Shown one piece after another: positions 9,709-18,087 of a DNA stretch of 36,685 nt (positions within the stretch are counted from its first letter, which is position 1; each line of letters begins with the position of its first letter). This stretch comes from Helicobacter sp. MIT 11-5569 (GTDB taxonomy: Bacteria > Campylobacterota > Campylobacteria > Campylobacterales > Helicobacteraceae), in contig NZ_JRPB02000013.1 in NCBI RefSeq assembly GCF_000765695.2, positions 1 through 36,685 on the forward strand, written 5' to 3'. The notes under the pieces are model-generated. The model saw nothing but the letters and a program-made list of their open reading frames with translations, had not been told where the DNA came from and made no database searches. The translations under genes were made by a program, and so were the position numbers.

Positions 9709-9723
9709 AAATTGTTACAATTT
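9709..9723. promoter_or_regulatory. 15-bp palindrome between the flavoprotein gene and comM
   Basis: AAATTGTTACAATTT has perfect seven-base arms around a central T. It lies about 100 bases upstream of both divergent genes and could be an operator. Apart from this and the inverted repeat at 9639-9657, I see nothing else in the 226-base gap between the two genes. Confidence 0.3.
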
Positions 9724-9822
9724 AATACATAATAGAGTAAAAATGTTCTAACCTCTTTAAAACAACTTATTTTTTTCTCCAAACTTGTTAAACTCAAAAG
9801 TGATTTTATTTTAAGGCTTTTT

Positions 9823-11340
9823 ATGAAAGCAAACACATTATATTGCGCTGCACAACTAGGAATTAGTGCTAAAGAAGTTGAAGTTGAGGTGAGTTTCACA
9901 CGTGCTTTACCATCATTTTCTATCACAGGACTTGCAGGTAATGCAATCCAAGAATCTCGACAAAGAGTGCAATCCTCTCTTTTGGCAAATGGTTTTAAAT
10001 TTCCTCCTCTTAAAATTACCGTCAATCTTTCTCCTTCAGATTTACCAAAACAAGGAAGTTTTTACGATTTACCTATTGCACTATTAATCGCCTCATATAA
10101 CACGCTAGATTTTTCTGCACATTCAAACAAAATTTTTGCTTTTGGAGAATTAGGACTTGATGGGCGCATTAAAGATACACCTACAATCTATCCTTTATTA
10201 CTCTCTCTTCTTAGCAATAATCATCAAGATGCACTCTTTATTCTCCCAAAAGATGCGCAAACATTTTATTCTAAGATTCCAAATCTAAAAGCGTATTATG
10301 CGCAATCTCTAAAAGAAGCTTTAGAGATTCTACAAAATCCACCCCAGCTAGAATCTTATGATTCCACCTTGCCTTTTTCGTATTTAGAAATCCAGGGAGA
10401 AAAATTCTATTATTCTCAAAAATTTCCCTTAGATTTTTATGCAATCATCGGGCAAGAGAGAGCAAAAAGAGCTGCATTAATCGCTGCTTGTGGATTCCAT
10501 AACATTCTTTTTGAAGGGAGTGCAGGAAGTGGAAAGAGTATGATAGCTTCTAGGATTCCTTTTATTCTCCCACCCTTAAACTTAAATGCAATGCTACAAC
10601 TTGCCACCACTACACTTGAAATCTCTCCAAATCGCCCCTTTAGGAATCCGCACAATAGTGCGACAAAAGCTGCGATTCTAGGAAGTGCTGTTGGACAAAA
10701 CATAAAGCCCGGTGAAATCGGACTTGCGCATATGGGAGTATTGTTTTTTGATGAACTGCCCCATTTTCCAAAAAATCTTTTAGAATCTCTGCGCGAACCT
10801 TTGCAAAATCATAATTTCACAATTTCACGCTCACAAGCAAAAATCACATACCCCACAGATTTTATGTTTGTAGCAGCGATGAATCCTTGTCCTTGCGGGA
10901 ATCTCTTAAGTCTTACTAAAGAATGTCGCTGCAACCAAAAAGAAATCAATGCCTATAAATCCAAAATCTCTGACCCTTTTTGGGACCGCTTAGATCTTTT
11001 TGTAGCAATGCAAGAAAACGAACAAAAAGAATCTAAAACAAACGCATATCGTATAGATTCTAAAACCTTGCAAGAACAAGTTTTGCAAGCTTTTAAATAC
11101 CAAAAAGAGAGAGGGCAAACTTGCTTTAATGCAAGACTTGAAGGAGAAGAGTTTGAACACTTTTGTAAGCTTGGGCAAGAAGGACAAGAAATTCTAGAAA
11201 AAGCCACACAAAAATTTGGAATCTCAAAACGTGGTGCAGATAAAATCTTGCGTGTTGCACGCAGTATTGCAGATTTAGAGCAACAGCAATGGATTACAAA
11301 ATCGCATTTGCTAGAAGCACTAAGTTTTCGTAGGATTTAA
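9823..11340 (+). CDS. comM: YifB/ComM-family Mg-chelatase-like AAA+ ATPase
   Basis: A 505-residue AAA+ protein of the ComM/YifB family. ComM acts as a branch-migration helicase that helps donor DNA recombine during natural transformation, which suits a naturally competent Helicobacter. Residues 1-170 are the Lon-protease-like ChlI domain (VSFTRALPSFSITGLAGNAI; NLSPSDLPKQGSFYDLPIAL). The ATPase core has Walker A EGSAGSGKSM, Walker B VLFFDELPHF and the zinc-like NPCPCG region near 355. The C-terminal Mg-chelatase domain follows (KRGADKILRVARSIADLE). Walker A reads GSAGSGKS instead of the common GPPGAGKT, a mild variation. The start has TTAAGG seven bases upstream. Family length is about 500. 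Confidence 0.93.
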   Translation: MKANTLYCAAQLGISAKEVEVEVSFTRALPSFSITGLAGNAIQESRQRVQSSLLANGFKFPPLKITVNLSPSDLPKQGSFYDLPIALLIASYNTLDFSAHSNKIFAFGELGLDGRIKDTPTIYPLLLSLLSNNHQDALFILPKDAQTFYSKIPNLKAYYAQSLKEALEILQNPPQLESYDSTLPFSYLEIQGEKFYYSQKFPLDFYAIIGQERAKRAALIAACGFHNILFEGSAGSGKSMIASRIPFILPPLNLNAMLQLATTTLEISPNRPFRNPHNSATKAAILGSAVGQNIKPGEIGLAHMGVLFFDELPHFPKNLLESLREPLQNHNFTISRSQAKITYPTDFMFVAAMNPCPCGNLLSLTKECRCNQKEINAYKSKISDPFWDRLDLFVAMQENEQKESKTNAYRIDSKTLQEQVLQAFKYQKERGQTCFNARLEGEEFEHFCKLGQEGQEILEKATQKFGISKRGADKILRVARSIADLEQQQWITKSHLLEALSFRRI

Positions 11341-11363
11341 AAAAATTCATATCTATTTTATCC

Positions 11364-11369
11364 TATAAT
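11364..11369 (+). promoter_or_regulatory. -10 box upstream of the pglK-like gene
   Basis: TATAAT 24 bases before the start codon, in the 53-base gap after comM. This suggests that the flippase and the glycosyltransferases have their own promoter. Confidence 0.5.
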
Positions 11370-11393
11370 ATCCGCTAAAAATATAGGGTTTCT

Positions 11394-13100
11394 ATGCTTT
11401 CTAAATTAAAATTTATCCTTTCTAACCATGATCGGCGATATATTTATGGATTGCTGTTGCTCTCCTTATTTGTCTCTTTAATCGAGCTTATTGGAATCTC
11501 AGCAATCGCGCCTTTTATGGCAGTAGCAAGCGATTTTAATCTGATTGAAGAAAAACCTTATTTCTCCCTTCCCTACACTTTTTTAGGATTCCATTCTCCT
11601 AGAGATTTTGTAATATTCTTTGGAATGACACTTTTAGTTTTTTATGTGATACGCTCACTTGTTAATTTAATCTACCAACACTTGCTTGCGCGCTTTACTT
11701 TTGGACGCTATTATCTGATTGTAGGACGCCTTTTTAGAAATTATTTGGGATTAAATTATGAAGAATTCATCACCAAAAATACGAGCTATTTAACAAAAAC
11801 AATCACCACAGAAGCGCATAATTTCACAATCTTATTAGCCGCAGCTTTGTTTATGACTTCAGAAGTTTTTGTTGTGCTATTAATTTACAGCACGCTTTTA
11901 TTTGTGAATTTTAAAATTACACTTGGTTTAACGCTAATGTTAGCATTCTTTGGTTTTTTAATGGCACGCATTATCACCCTAAAAATCAAACATCAAGGCA
12001 GAGAAAAAGAAGCACACCAAAAAGGTTTTTTTGAAACGCTTAGCTCAAGCTTTGGTAACTACAAAATTATCAAACTTCAAAGCGATGATAGCGCGATTCT
12101 ACAAACTTTTTCACAATCACTTTGGGGCTATTCTCTAGCAAATATCAAAAACCAAACTTTTTTCCATATTCCACGCCTTTTACTTGAAGCTATTGGCTTT
12201 TGTATGATGATTGCGGTGGTTTTGTATTTATTTATTAAAGACCCAAATAACGTAACAAGCTATTTGCCCTTGCTGTCAATGTATGTGCTAGCACTCTATC
12301 GGCTTTTACCTTCTATTAATCGCATTTTAGATTCTTATAATAAAATCATTTTCAACTTCCGCTCACTTGAAATTATTTATCAAGATTTAACGACAAAAAT
12401 TAAAGATTTGGGCAATGAAAACGTCCATTTTAAAGAGAAAATCACACTAAAAAATCTCCATTTTAACTATCAAGAAAAACCGATTCTACAAGGCATTAAT
12501 CTTACCATTCAAAAAGGTGAAAAAGTCGCTTTTATTGGAGAATCTGGAAGTGGAAAAAGCACTTTAGTTGATGTGATGATTGGTCTATTAAATCCCAAAA
12601 GGGGAGAAATCTTAGTTGATGGCATAAAAATTAATACAAATAATCTTAAAAGTTGGCGCGCAAAAGTTGGCTATATTCCCCAAAATGTCTATCTCTTTGC
12701 TGGAAGCGTAGCAGAAAATGTCGCTTTTGGACGCGATTTTGATGCAGAAAAAATGATTGCTGTGCTAAAAAGTGCAAATATTTATGATTTTTTAATGCAA
12801 AAAGAAGGCTTAGATACGCAAGTAGGCGATGGAGGAATCGCATTAAGTGGCGGACAAAAACAACGCATTGCCATTGCGCGCGCACTTTATGGCGACCCTG
12901 AAATTTTGGTGCTTGATGAAGCAACAAGTGCATTAGATGCACAAGTAGAAGCTAAAATTATGGAAGAAATCTATAAAATTGCAAAACACAAAACATTATT
13001 TATTATTGCGCATCGTCTAAGCACAATTACAAATTGTGATTCCATTTATAAAATGCAAAATGGAACATTATCTCTTGTAGCACATAAGGATATTTTCTAA
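11394..13100 (+). CDS. pglK: PglK/WlaB-type ABC flippase for lipid-linked oligosaccharide
   Basis: A 568-residue half-transporter. Six hydrophobic spans (about residues 15-320, starting YGLLLLSLFVSLIELIGISA) are fused to an ATP-binding cassette with Walker A GESGSGKST, signature LSGGQKQRIAIARAL and Walker B ILVLDEATSALD. The length and the N-terminal sequence resemble Campylobacter PglK, which flips the undecaprenyl-pyrophosphate heptasaccharide for N-glycosylation to the periplasm. It is followed by three glycosyltransferases with overlapping or near-adjacent starts, which fits glycan export. An alternative is a flippase for another lipid-linked sugar such as an LOS or O-antigen piece; the pglB oligosaccharyltransferase is not in the window. 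Confidence 0.88.
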   Translation: MLSKLKFILSNHDRRYIYGLLLLSLFVSLIELIGISAIAPFMAVASDFNLIEEKPYFSLPYTFLGFHSPRDFVIFFGMTLLVFYVIRSLVNLIYQHLLARFTFGRYYLIVGRLFRNYLGLNYEEFITKNTSYLTKTITTEAHNFTILLAAALFMTSEVFVVLLIYSTLLFVNFKITLGLTLMLAFFGFLMARIITLKIKHQGREKEAHQKGFFETLSSSFGNYKIIKLQSDDSAILQTFSQSLWGYSLANIKNQTFFHIPRLLLEAIGFCMMIAVVLYLFIKDPNNVTSYLPLLSMYVLALYRLLPSINRILDSYNKIIFNFRSLEIIYQDLTTKIKDLGNENVHFKEKITLKNLHFNYQEKPILQGINLTIQKGEKVAFIGESGSGKSTLVDVMIGLLNPKRGEILVDGIKINTNNLKSWRAKVGYIPQNVYLFAGSVAENVAFGRDFDAEKMIAVLKSANIYDFLMQKEGLDTQVGDGGIALSGGQKQRIAIARALYGDPEILVLDEATSALDAQVEAKIMEEIYKIAKHKTLFIIAHRLSTITNCDSIYKMQNGTLSLVAHKDIF

Positions 13101-14089
13101 TGCAAACACCATTAAATATTCAAGATTTACCTAAGGAATTTTCTCAAAAAGTTTTAGAAGAAGCTCCAGAAAACCCAAACTTTCCAAAAGTTAGCATTAT
13201 CCTAACAACCTATAATCGTGAATATTTTTTTACAGAATCTATTGAAAGCTTATTAGAACAAGATTATCCAAACCTAGAAATTATCGTAAGTGATGACGGG
13301 TCAAGCGATAATACCTTTAATATTGCTTATGAATACGCACAAGAAAATCCACATATCAAAGTCGTGCAAAATACACGCGCTAAAGGAAGTGCAGGGAATC
13401 GCAATAATGGCTTAGACCACGCAAGAGGTGAGCTTATTACGCTTTTAGATGATGATGATTTACTCTTTAAAGAAGCAATTTCTCAAATGATAAATGTTTA
13501 TTTAGGCTTTGAGAAACAATATGGAATCATTATTGCAAATTGCACAAGAAGTGATGATGGTTTCTTAAGCGGAAAAGGTGTTAGCGAATCACGCGAAATT
13601 AGCTTTCAAGAAGTGTTATGCGGCTGTTTAGATGGAGAGTTTTTGACGCTCTTTGAGCGCAAACTCTTAGGACAAAGACGCTTTAATGAAAACTTACAAA
13701 GGGGTAATATGGGGCTTTTATGGCTAAAACTTCATAAGAATCGCCCATGCTATTATCTCCATAAACCTTTGAAATTTTATAGAATCCATGCAGAATCTCT
13801 AACACAAAATCTAAAATACAAACCCTTAGAAATGGTGAAAAATTACGAACAAGATATTTTACTTTTTTACAAAGAACGCTTAAAGTGTTGCCCAGCCCAC
13901 CTTGCAAAACTTTGCGCAATAGCAGCTTTATTGTATCGACAAGGGGGAGACCGCAAAAAAGCCTTTAAAAAGATTCTGCAAAGTTTAGCAATCCGACCAA
14001 ATTTGCTTGCACTTCAAGTTTTTGCGTGTTTATTTTTGCCTGTATCTTGTCTGCCTAAATTAAAAATCCGCCAACGCGTAGAGAAATAA
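13100..14089 (+). CDS. Family 2 glycosyltransferase
   Basis: A 329-residue GT-A glycosyltransferase, probably cytoplasmic. The family 2 core runs from residue 31 (VSIILTTYNREYFFTESIES) through IIVSDDGSSDNT to the metal-binding run LLDDDD at 115-120. The C-terminal half has HKPLKFYRIHAESLTQN, as in chain-extending glucosyl or galactosyl transferases of this type, and basic residues that could touch the membrane. Its ATG overlaps the stop of the pglK-like gene (TAATG), so the two are coupled and it probably builds the same lipid-linked glycan. It may be a PglI-like branch transferase, but the sugar cannot be read from sequence. Confidence 0.88.
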   Translation: MQTPLNIQDLPKEFSQKVLEEAPENPNFPKVSIILTTYNREYFFTESIESLLEQDYPNLEIIVSDDGSSDNTFNIAYEYAQENPHIKVVQNTRAKGSAGNRNNGLDHARGELITLLDDDDLLFKEAISQMINVYLGFEKQYGIIIANCTRSDDGFLSGKGVSESREISFQEVLCGCLDGEFLTLFERKLLGQRRFNENLQRGNMGLLWLKLHKNRPCYYLHKPLKFYRIHAESLTQNLKYKPLEMVKNYEQDILLFYKERLKCCPAHLAKLCAIAALLYRQGGDRKKAFKKILQSLAIRPNLLALQVFACLFLPVSCLPKLKIRQRVEK

Positions 14090-14099
14090 TAAGAATCCT

Positions 14100-15245
14100 A
14101 TGGAATCCAAAACAGCAAAAAAACTAAAAATCCTACTTGCTATCCGTTCTCTTGATTTTGGTGGGGCTGAACGCCAATGGGTGCTTCTTGCAAAAGAGCT
14201 TGCCAAATGCGAAGAAGTGGAATTATTACTTTGCACGATATATGGAGGCGGAAAATTAGAAGACGAAATTGCAGGGATTCCGCATATTTGTTTAAACAAA
14301 AAAGGACGCTTGGATTTTGGTTTTTTGTTGCGCTATTATAAAGAAATCAAAGCTTTTAATCCGCATTGTATTTATGCTTTTATGCCCGAGATGAATATTT
14401 TTAGCCTACTTTGTGCGATTTTTCTTAAAAGTAAAGTTGTTTTTGGATTCCGCTCTAGCGCAATCAATGTAAAAAAGCTTCCCTTAGCTTCTAAGCTATA
14501 TTTTTATACACAAAAATTCTTAAGCTCTTATGCAAATGCAATTATTTGCAACTCTCATGACGCAATTGATTTTTATAAAAGCAAGGGATATTGCATGGAT
14601 AAAGCCTTTGTTGTGCATAATGGCATTGATACACAACGCTTTTTGCCTAGGGATTCTTATGCCCTAAAAGAAGAATTAGGCATCAAAAGCAATGCTTTTG
14701 TTTTTGGAATCTCTGCGAGAATGAATCCTGTAAAAGACTATCCACTTTTTGCGCAAGTTGCTAAGGAATTTTTAGAAAATTGCAAGGGCAAAGATACAGA
14801 TACAATCGCATTTGTTTCTTTAGGAAAAACAAATCCAGAGATTCTTCACGCTTGCACGGAGATTTTAAAACCCTATTCTATACATTTTTTAGGTGTGAAA
14901 AACGATATAGAGCTTTATTATCCCCTTTTTGATTGTATTGTATCAACTTCTTATACCGAAAGCTTTTCAAACTCCATTGCAGAAGGAATGGCTTGCGGCT
15001 GTATTCCAATTGTTAGCGATGTTGGAGAAAGCAAAATTATCGCAAATTTCAATCAAGATTCTTATCGCTTTTATTTTACTCCAAAAGATTCCAAAGGTGC
15101 GCTAGATTGCTTGCAATCCCTTTATGCGCTCAAAGATTCCAACACTCTTTTAATGCTTAAAAAGCAAGCCAGAGAGCATATTTTAAAAGAATTTAGCCCA
15201 AAAAGTATGCGCACACAAACACTACAAATTTTAAAAGGACTTTAA
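14100..15245 (+). CDS. Family 4 glycosyltransferase (first of two)
   Basis: A 381-residue GT-B retaining glycosyltransferase. The N-terminal acceptor domain starts IRSLDFGGAERQWVLLAKEL, the usual glycine-rich G-G-A-E-R loop of GT4. The C-terminal nucleotide-sugar domain has FGISARMNPVKDY and the E-x7-E motif in TESFSNSIAEGMACGCIPIV. It begins ten bases after the GT2 gene, with only a weak ribosome site, and ends in a TAATG overlap with the next gene. PglA, PglJ and PglH of the N-glycan pathway belong to this family, but I cannot assign which, if any, it matches. Confidence 0.88.
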   Translation: MESKTAKKLKILLAIRSLDFGGAERQWVLLAKELAKCEEVELLLCTIYGGGKLEDEIAGIPHICLNKKGRLDFGFLLRYYKEIKAFNPHCIYAFMPEMNIFSLLCAIFLKSKVVFGFRSSAINVKKLPLASKLYFYTQKFLSSYANAIICNSHDAIDFYKSKGYCMDKAFVVHNGIDTQRFLPRDSYALKEELGIKSNAFVFGISARMNPVKDYPLFAQVAKEFLENCKGKDTDTIAFVSLGKTNPEILHACTEILKPYSIHFLGVKNDIELYYPLFDCIVSTSYTESFSNSIAEGMACGCIPIVSDVGESKIIANFNQDSYRFYFTPKDSKGALDCLQSLYALKDSNTLLMLKKQAREHILKEFSPKSMRTQTLQILKGL

Positions 15246-16402
15246 TGCGTATCAATATTCTTTTGTATTCCTTAGGGGCTGGGGGAGCAGAACGCATTAC
15301 ATCTTTATTATTAGACGCAATGCAAAAAGATTGTGAAATTCAGCTCGTATTATTAGAAGATATTTGTAATTACCCAATCCCAAAAGGGATAAAAAAAGTC
15401 ATTTTAGGCACAAACTCTACCCAAGAAAGTGGAATCAAAAAACTCTTAAAACTGCCATTTCTTGCTTTAAAATACAAAAAACTTCTTAAAAATTGTGATG
15501 TTTCCCTTTCTTTAATGACGCGCCCAAACTACATTAATATTCTAGCTAGCTTGCTTTGCAAATCCAAAAAACCTAGAATCTTAATTTCTGAACGCAGCCA
15601 CCCAAGCTTGCAATATGGCTATAAAAATCTAAGCTCAAAAATTAACAAGATTTTAATTGCCTTCCTTTACAACAAAGCTGATAAAATTAGTGCAAATGCG
15701 CCCCAAAATCTTCAAGATTTGGTGCAAAATTTTCATATTAGCCCAAACAAAACTACTCTTTTGCTCAATTTTTTCAACCTTGATAAAATCCGCGCGCAGA
15801 GCCAAGAAGATTCTGACTTATCAAAACAGATTTTAAAACACAAAGCACAAGGAAAATATATTTTTGTAAGCATTGGACGCTTAGATAATGGAAAAAATCA
15901 TCGTTTGCTTATAGAAGCAATGAAAAATTTTAAAGAGAAAGCTTCTCTTTTTATTATCGGTGGTGGGGAGTTAGAATCCACCCTTAAAGCACAAATTCAC
16001 ATTTTAAACTTAGAATCTTGCGTCTTTTTGCTAGGAAAAAGCAAAAAACCTTACGCACCTTTAAGCCAAGCAGATTGCTTTTTATTTGCGTCAAATCACG
16101 AAGGTTTTCCTAATGTTTTAGTGGAATCTCTAGCGCTAAATGTGCCAATTATCACCACTAATTGCGCACCAAAGGAGATTCTAGCCCCTAAGGGAGAATT
16201 TTTGGATTCCAAAAAACAATGTGAGCTTGCACAAGGTGGCATTATCATTCCGCTAAATTCCAAAGAAGCAATGGAATTTTGTATGGATTTTATGCTAAAA
16301 CACCCAAATTTCTTTGACAAATCTTCTCTTTATGCGCAAGCAAAACTTTTTAGCCAAGATACACAGCTACCTTATTACAAAGAATGGATTTTAAATCCTT
16401 GA
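15245..16402 (+). CDS. Family 4 glycosyltransferase (second of two)
   Basis: A 385-residue GT-B enzyme that is similar in layout to the gene before it but clearly different in sequence. It opens ILLYSLGAGGAERITSLLLD (glycine-rich acceptor loop), has FVSIGRLDNGKNHRLLIEAM at the start of the donor domain, and the E-x7-E motif in HEGFPNVLVESLALNVPIIT. The family members PglH and PglJ, which add GalNAc residues, share these motifs. The start codon overlaps the stop of the previous gene, completing a four-gene cluster of flippase plus three transferases. Sugar and linkage are unknown. Confidence 0.88.
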   Translation: MRINILLYSLGAGGAERITSLLLDAMQKDCEIQLVLLEDICNYPIPKGIKKVILGTNSTQESGIKKLLKLPFLALKYKKLLKNCDVSLSLMTRPNYINILASLLCKSKKPRILISERSHPSLQYGYKNLSSKINKILIAFLYNKADKISANAPQNLQDLVQNFHISPNKTTLLLNFFNLDKIRAQSQEDSDLSKQILKHKAQGKYIFVSIGRLDNGKNHRLLIEAMKNFKEKASLFIIGGGELESTLKAQIHILNLESCVFLLGKSKKPYAPLSQADCFLFASNHEGFPNVLVESLALNVPIITTNCAPKEILAPKGEFLDSKKQCELAQGGIIIPLNSKEAMEFCMDFMLKHPNFFDKSSLYAQAKLFSQDTQLPYYKEWILNP

Positions 16403-16431
16403 AATTAAAAATTTTTTTCCTAAAACTTTGT

Positions 16432-16437
16432 TAAAAT
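16432..16437 (+). promoter_or_regulatory. -10 box upstream of the CoA-binding gene
   Basis: TAAAAT about 30 bases before the start at 16468, in the 65-base gap after the glycosyltransferases. Weak evidence, by position. Confidence 0.35.
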
Positions 16438-16467
16438 AGTAGCAATTTTCCATAAAAAGGCAATGCT

Positions 16468-16881
16468 ATGCAAACATCAGATAAGGAAATTTTAGAAAAT
16501 TCCAAAAAAATTGCAATTTTAGGTTTATCACCAGACCCTACAAAAGCGAGCAATAAAGTCGCGCAATACTTACAAAAAAAAGGCTATGTGATTATTCCTA
16601 TCTACCCAAAAGGCGGAGAGATTCTAGGCTGTAAAGCTTATGAAAACCTACAAGATGCCTTTAATGCAGAATCTGATATTGATATTTTAAATGTATTTCG
16701 CAAAAGTGAAGCACTTTTAGGAGTTGCAAAAGAAACTCTAACGCTTCCTTATCTCCCAAAATGTGTTTGGGTGCAATTAGGACTTTCAAGCAAAGAAGCT
16801 AAAGAGTTGCTAGAGAAATCAGGAATCGTGTATTTTGAAAATGCTTGTATCAAAATTGAACATGAAAGGCTATTTCAATGA
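16468..16881 (+). CDS. CoA-binding domain protein (YccU type)
   Basis: A 137-residue single-domain Rossmann protein of the CoA-binding family related to the succinyl-CoA synthetase alpha subunit. The nucleotide-binding turn is KIAILGLSPDPTKASNKV near residues 12-29. It is followed by GYVIIPIYPKGGEILGCKAY and DILNVFRKSE, and then VWVQLGLSSKEAKELLE, all typical of YccU. The cellular role of these proteins is not settled. It has AAAAAGG eight bases before the ATG, and its stop overlaps the ilvA start (ATGA), so the two are coupled. Confidence 0.88.
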   Translation: MQTSDKEILENSKKIAILGLSPDPTKASNKVAQYLQKKGYVIIPIYPKGGEILGCKAYENLQDAFNAESDIDILNVFRKSEALLGVAKETLTLPYLPKCVWVQLGLSSKEAKELLEKSGIVYFENACIKIEHERLFQ

Positions 16882-18080
16882 TTCCACTCTCTAAAATTAT
16901 GGACGCAAAAGCGCGCCTAGAAGGCATTGTGCAGCACACTAAATTAGCATTTGCACCAAAGCTTAGCCAAATTTGTGGCGCAAAAGTTTATGTCAAACAA
17001 GAAAATTTGCAAAATACAGGCTCTTTCAAACTACGCGGGGCTTTTAATAAAATCGCTTCACTCACACAAGAAGAACGCGCAAAAGGCGTAATTGCCTCAA
17101 GTGCTGGAAATCACGCACAAGGTGTTGCATATAGTGCAAAGCATTATGGAATCAAAGGCGTTATCGTTATGCCCGAAGCTACGCCTTTGCTTAAAGTTAT
17201 GGGCGTCAAAGAGCTCGGGGCTGAAGCGATTTTAAAAGGAAATAATTATGATGAGGCTTACTCTTATGCCCTAGAATACGCTAAAACACATAATTTGCAG
17301 TTTATTCACCCTTTTGCAGATGATGAAGTGATTGCTGGGCAAGGCACGGTGGCTTTAGAAATGATTGAAGACCAAAGCCATTTAACAACAATTGTCGTGC
17401 CAATAGGAGGTGGGGGACTAATTGCTGGAATCGCAGCAGCTTACAAGCAAATGCTACCACAAGTGAGAATCATAGGCGTTGTCGCAGAGGGAGCACCCGG
17501 AATGTATCATTCTTACCACAAAAAAGAGATTCAAAAAACAGATTCTGTTCGCACGATTGCCGATGGTATCGCAGTGCGTGATGTTAATCCTACAAATTTT
17601 GAATACATTTTAGAATCCGTAGATGAAGTTGTCATGGTAGATGATGAAGAAATTGCAAATGCGGTTTTATATCTGCTAGAAAATCAAAAATTAGTCGTTG
17701 AAGGTGCTGGTGCAAGCGTAGTTGCCGCAGTTTTGCACCATAAATTTGCGATTAAAGACAATGAATCTTTAGGCTTAGTGCTTAGTGGGGGAAATATTGA
17801 TGTAACGATGCTTGGCACAATCATTGAAAAAGGTTTAGTGCGCTCTCACCGCAAAATGCGAATCCGTGTAACACTTATTGACAAGCCCGGAAGTCTGCAA
17901 AAACTTAGCGACTTGCTCTCTTCTCTTGGTGCAAATATTGTCAAAATAGATTTTGACCGCACTTCTGCTGCTTTTGGAGATGCGGATATTACAATTATGC
18001 TTGAGACCAAAGGCAAAGACCACCAAAATGCGATTCGCTCGCAACTACAAAAACAAGGTTATGTTTTTACAGAAGTCTAG
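16878..18080 (+). CDS. ilvA: Threonine ammonia-lyase (threonine dehydratase) with ACT domain
   Basis: PLP enzyme that turns threonine into 2-oxobutanoate and ammonia, the entry to isoleucine synthesis. The 400-residue form with a single C-terminal ACT domain (about 328-400, RVTLIDKPGSLQKLSDLLSS) is common in Campylobacterota. The PLP lysine lies in NTGSFKLRGAFNKI (about K52), and the phosphate-binding loop is VPIGGGGLIAGIAA near 172. SSAGNHAQGVAYSAKHYG gives the conserved asparagine loop. Translation starts within the stop of the CoA-binding gene. The next gene starts seven bases after its stop. Confidence 0.95.
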   Translation: MIPLSKIMDAKARLEGIVQHTKLAFAPKLSQICGAKVYVKQENLQNTGSFKLRGAFNKIASLTQEERAKGVIASSAGNHAQGVAYSAKHYGIKGVIVMPEATPLLKVMGVKELGAEAILKGNNYDEAYSYALEYAKTHNLQFIHPFADDEVIAGQGTVALEMIEDQSHLTTIVVPIGGGGLIAGIAAAYKQMLPQVRIIGVVAEGAPGMYHSYHKKEIQKTDSVRTIADGIAVRDVNPTNFEYILESVDEVVMVDDEEIANAVLYLLENQKLVVEGAGASVVAAVLHHKFAIKDNESLGLVLSGGNIDVTMLGTIIEKGLVRSHRKMRIRVTLIDKPGSLQKLSDLLSSLGANIVKIDFDRTSAAFGDADITIMLETKGKDHQNAIRSQLQKQGYVFTEV

Positions 18081-18087
18081 GAAAACA

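Noticed and set aside
17953-18087. N-terminal extension of the GT39-like protein into ilvA
   Set aside because: It is a shifted reading of the ilvA end; the ATG at 18088 has a site and begins directly before the first membrane span.
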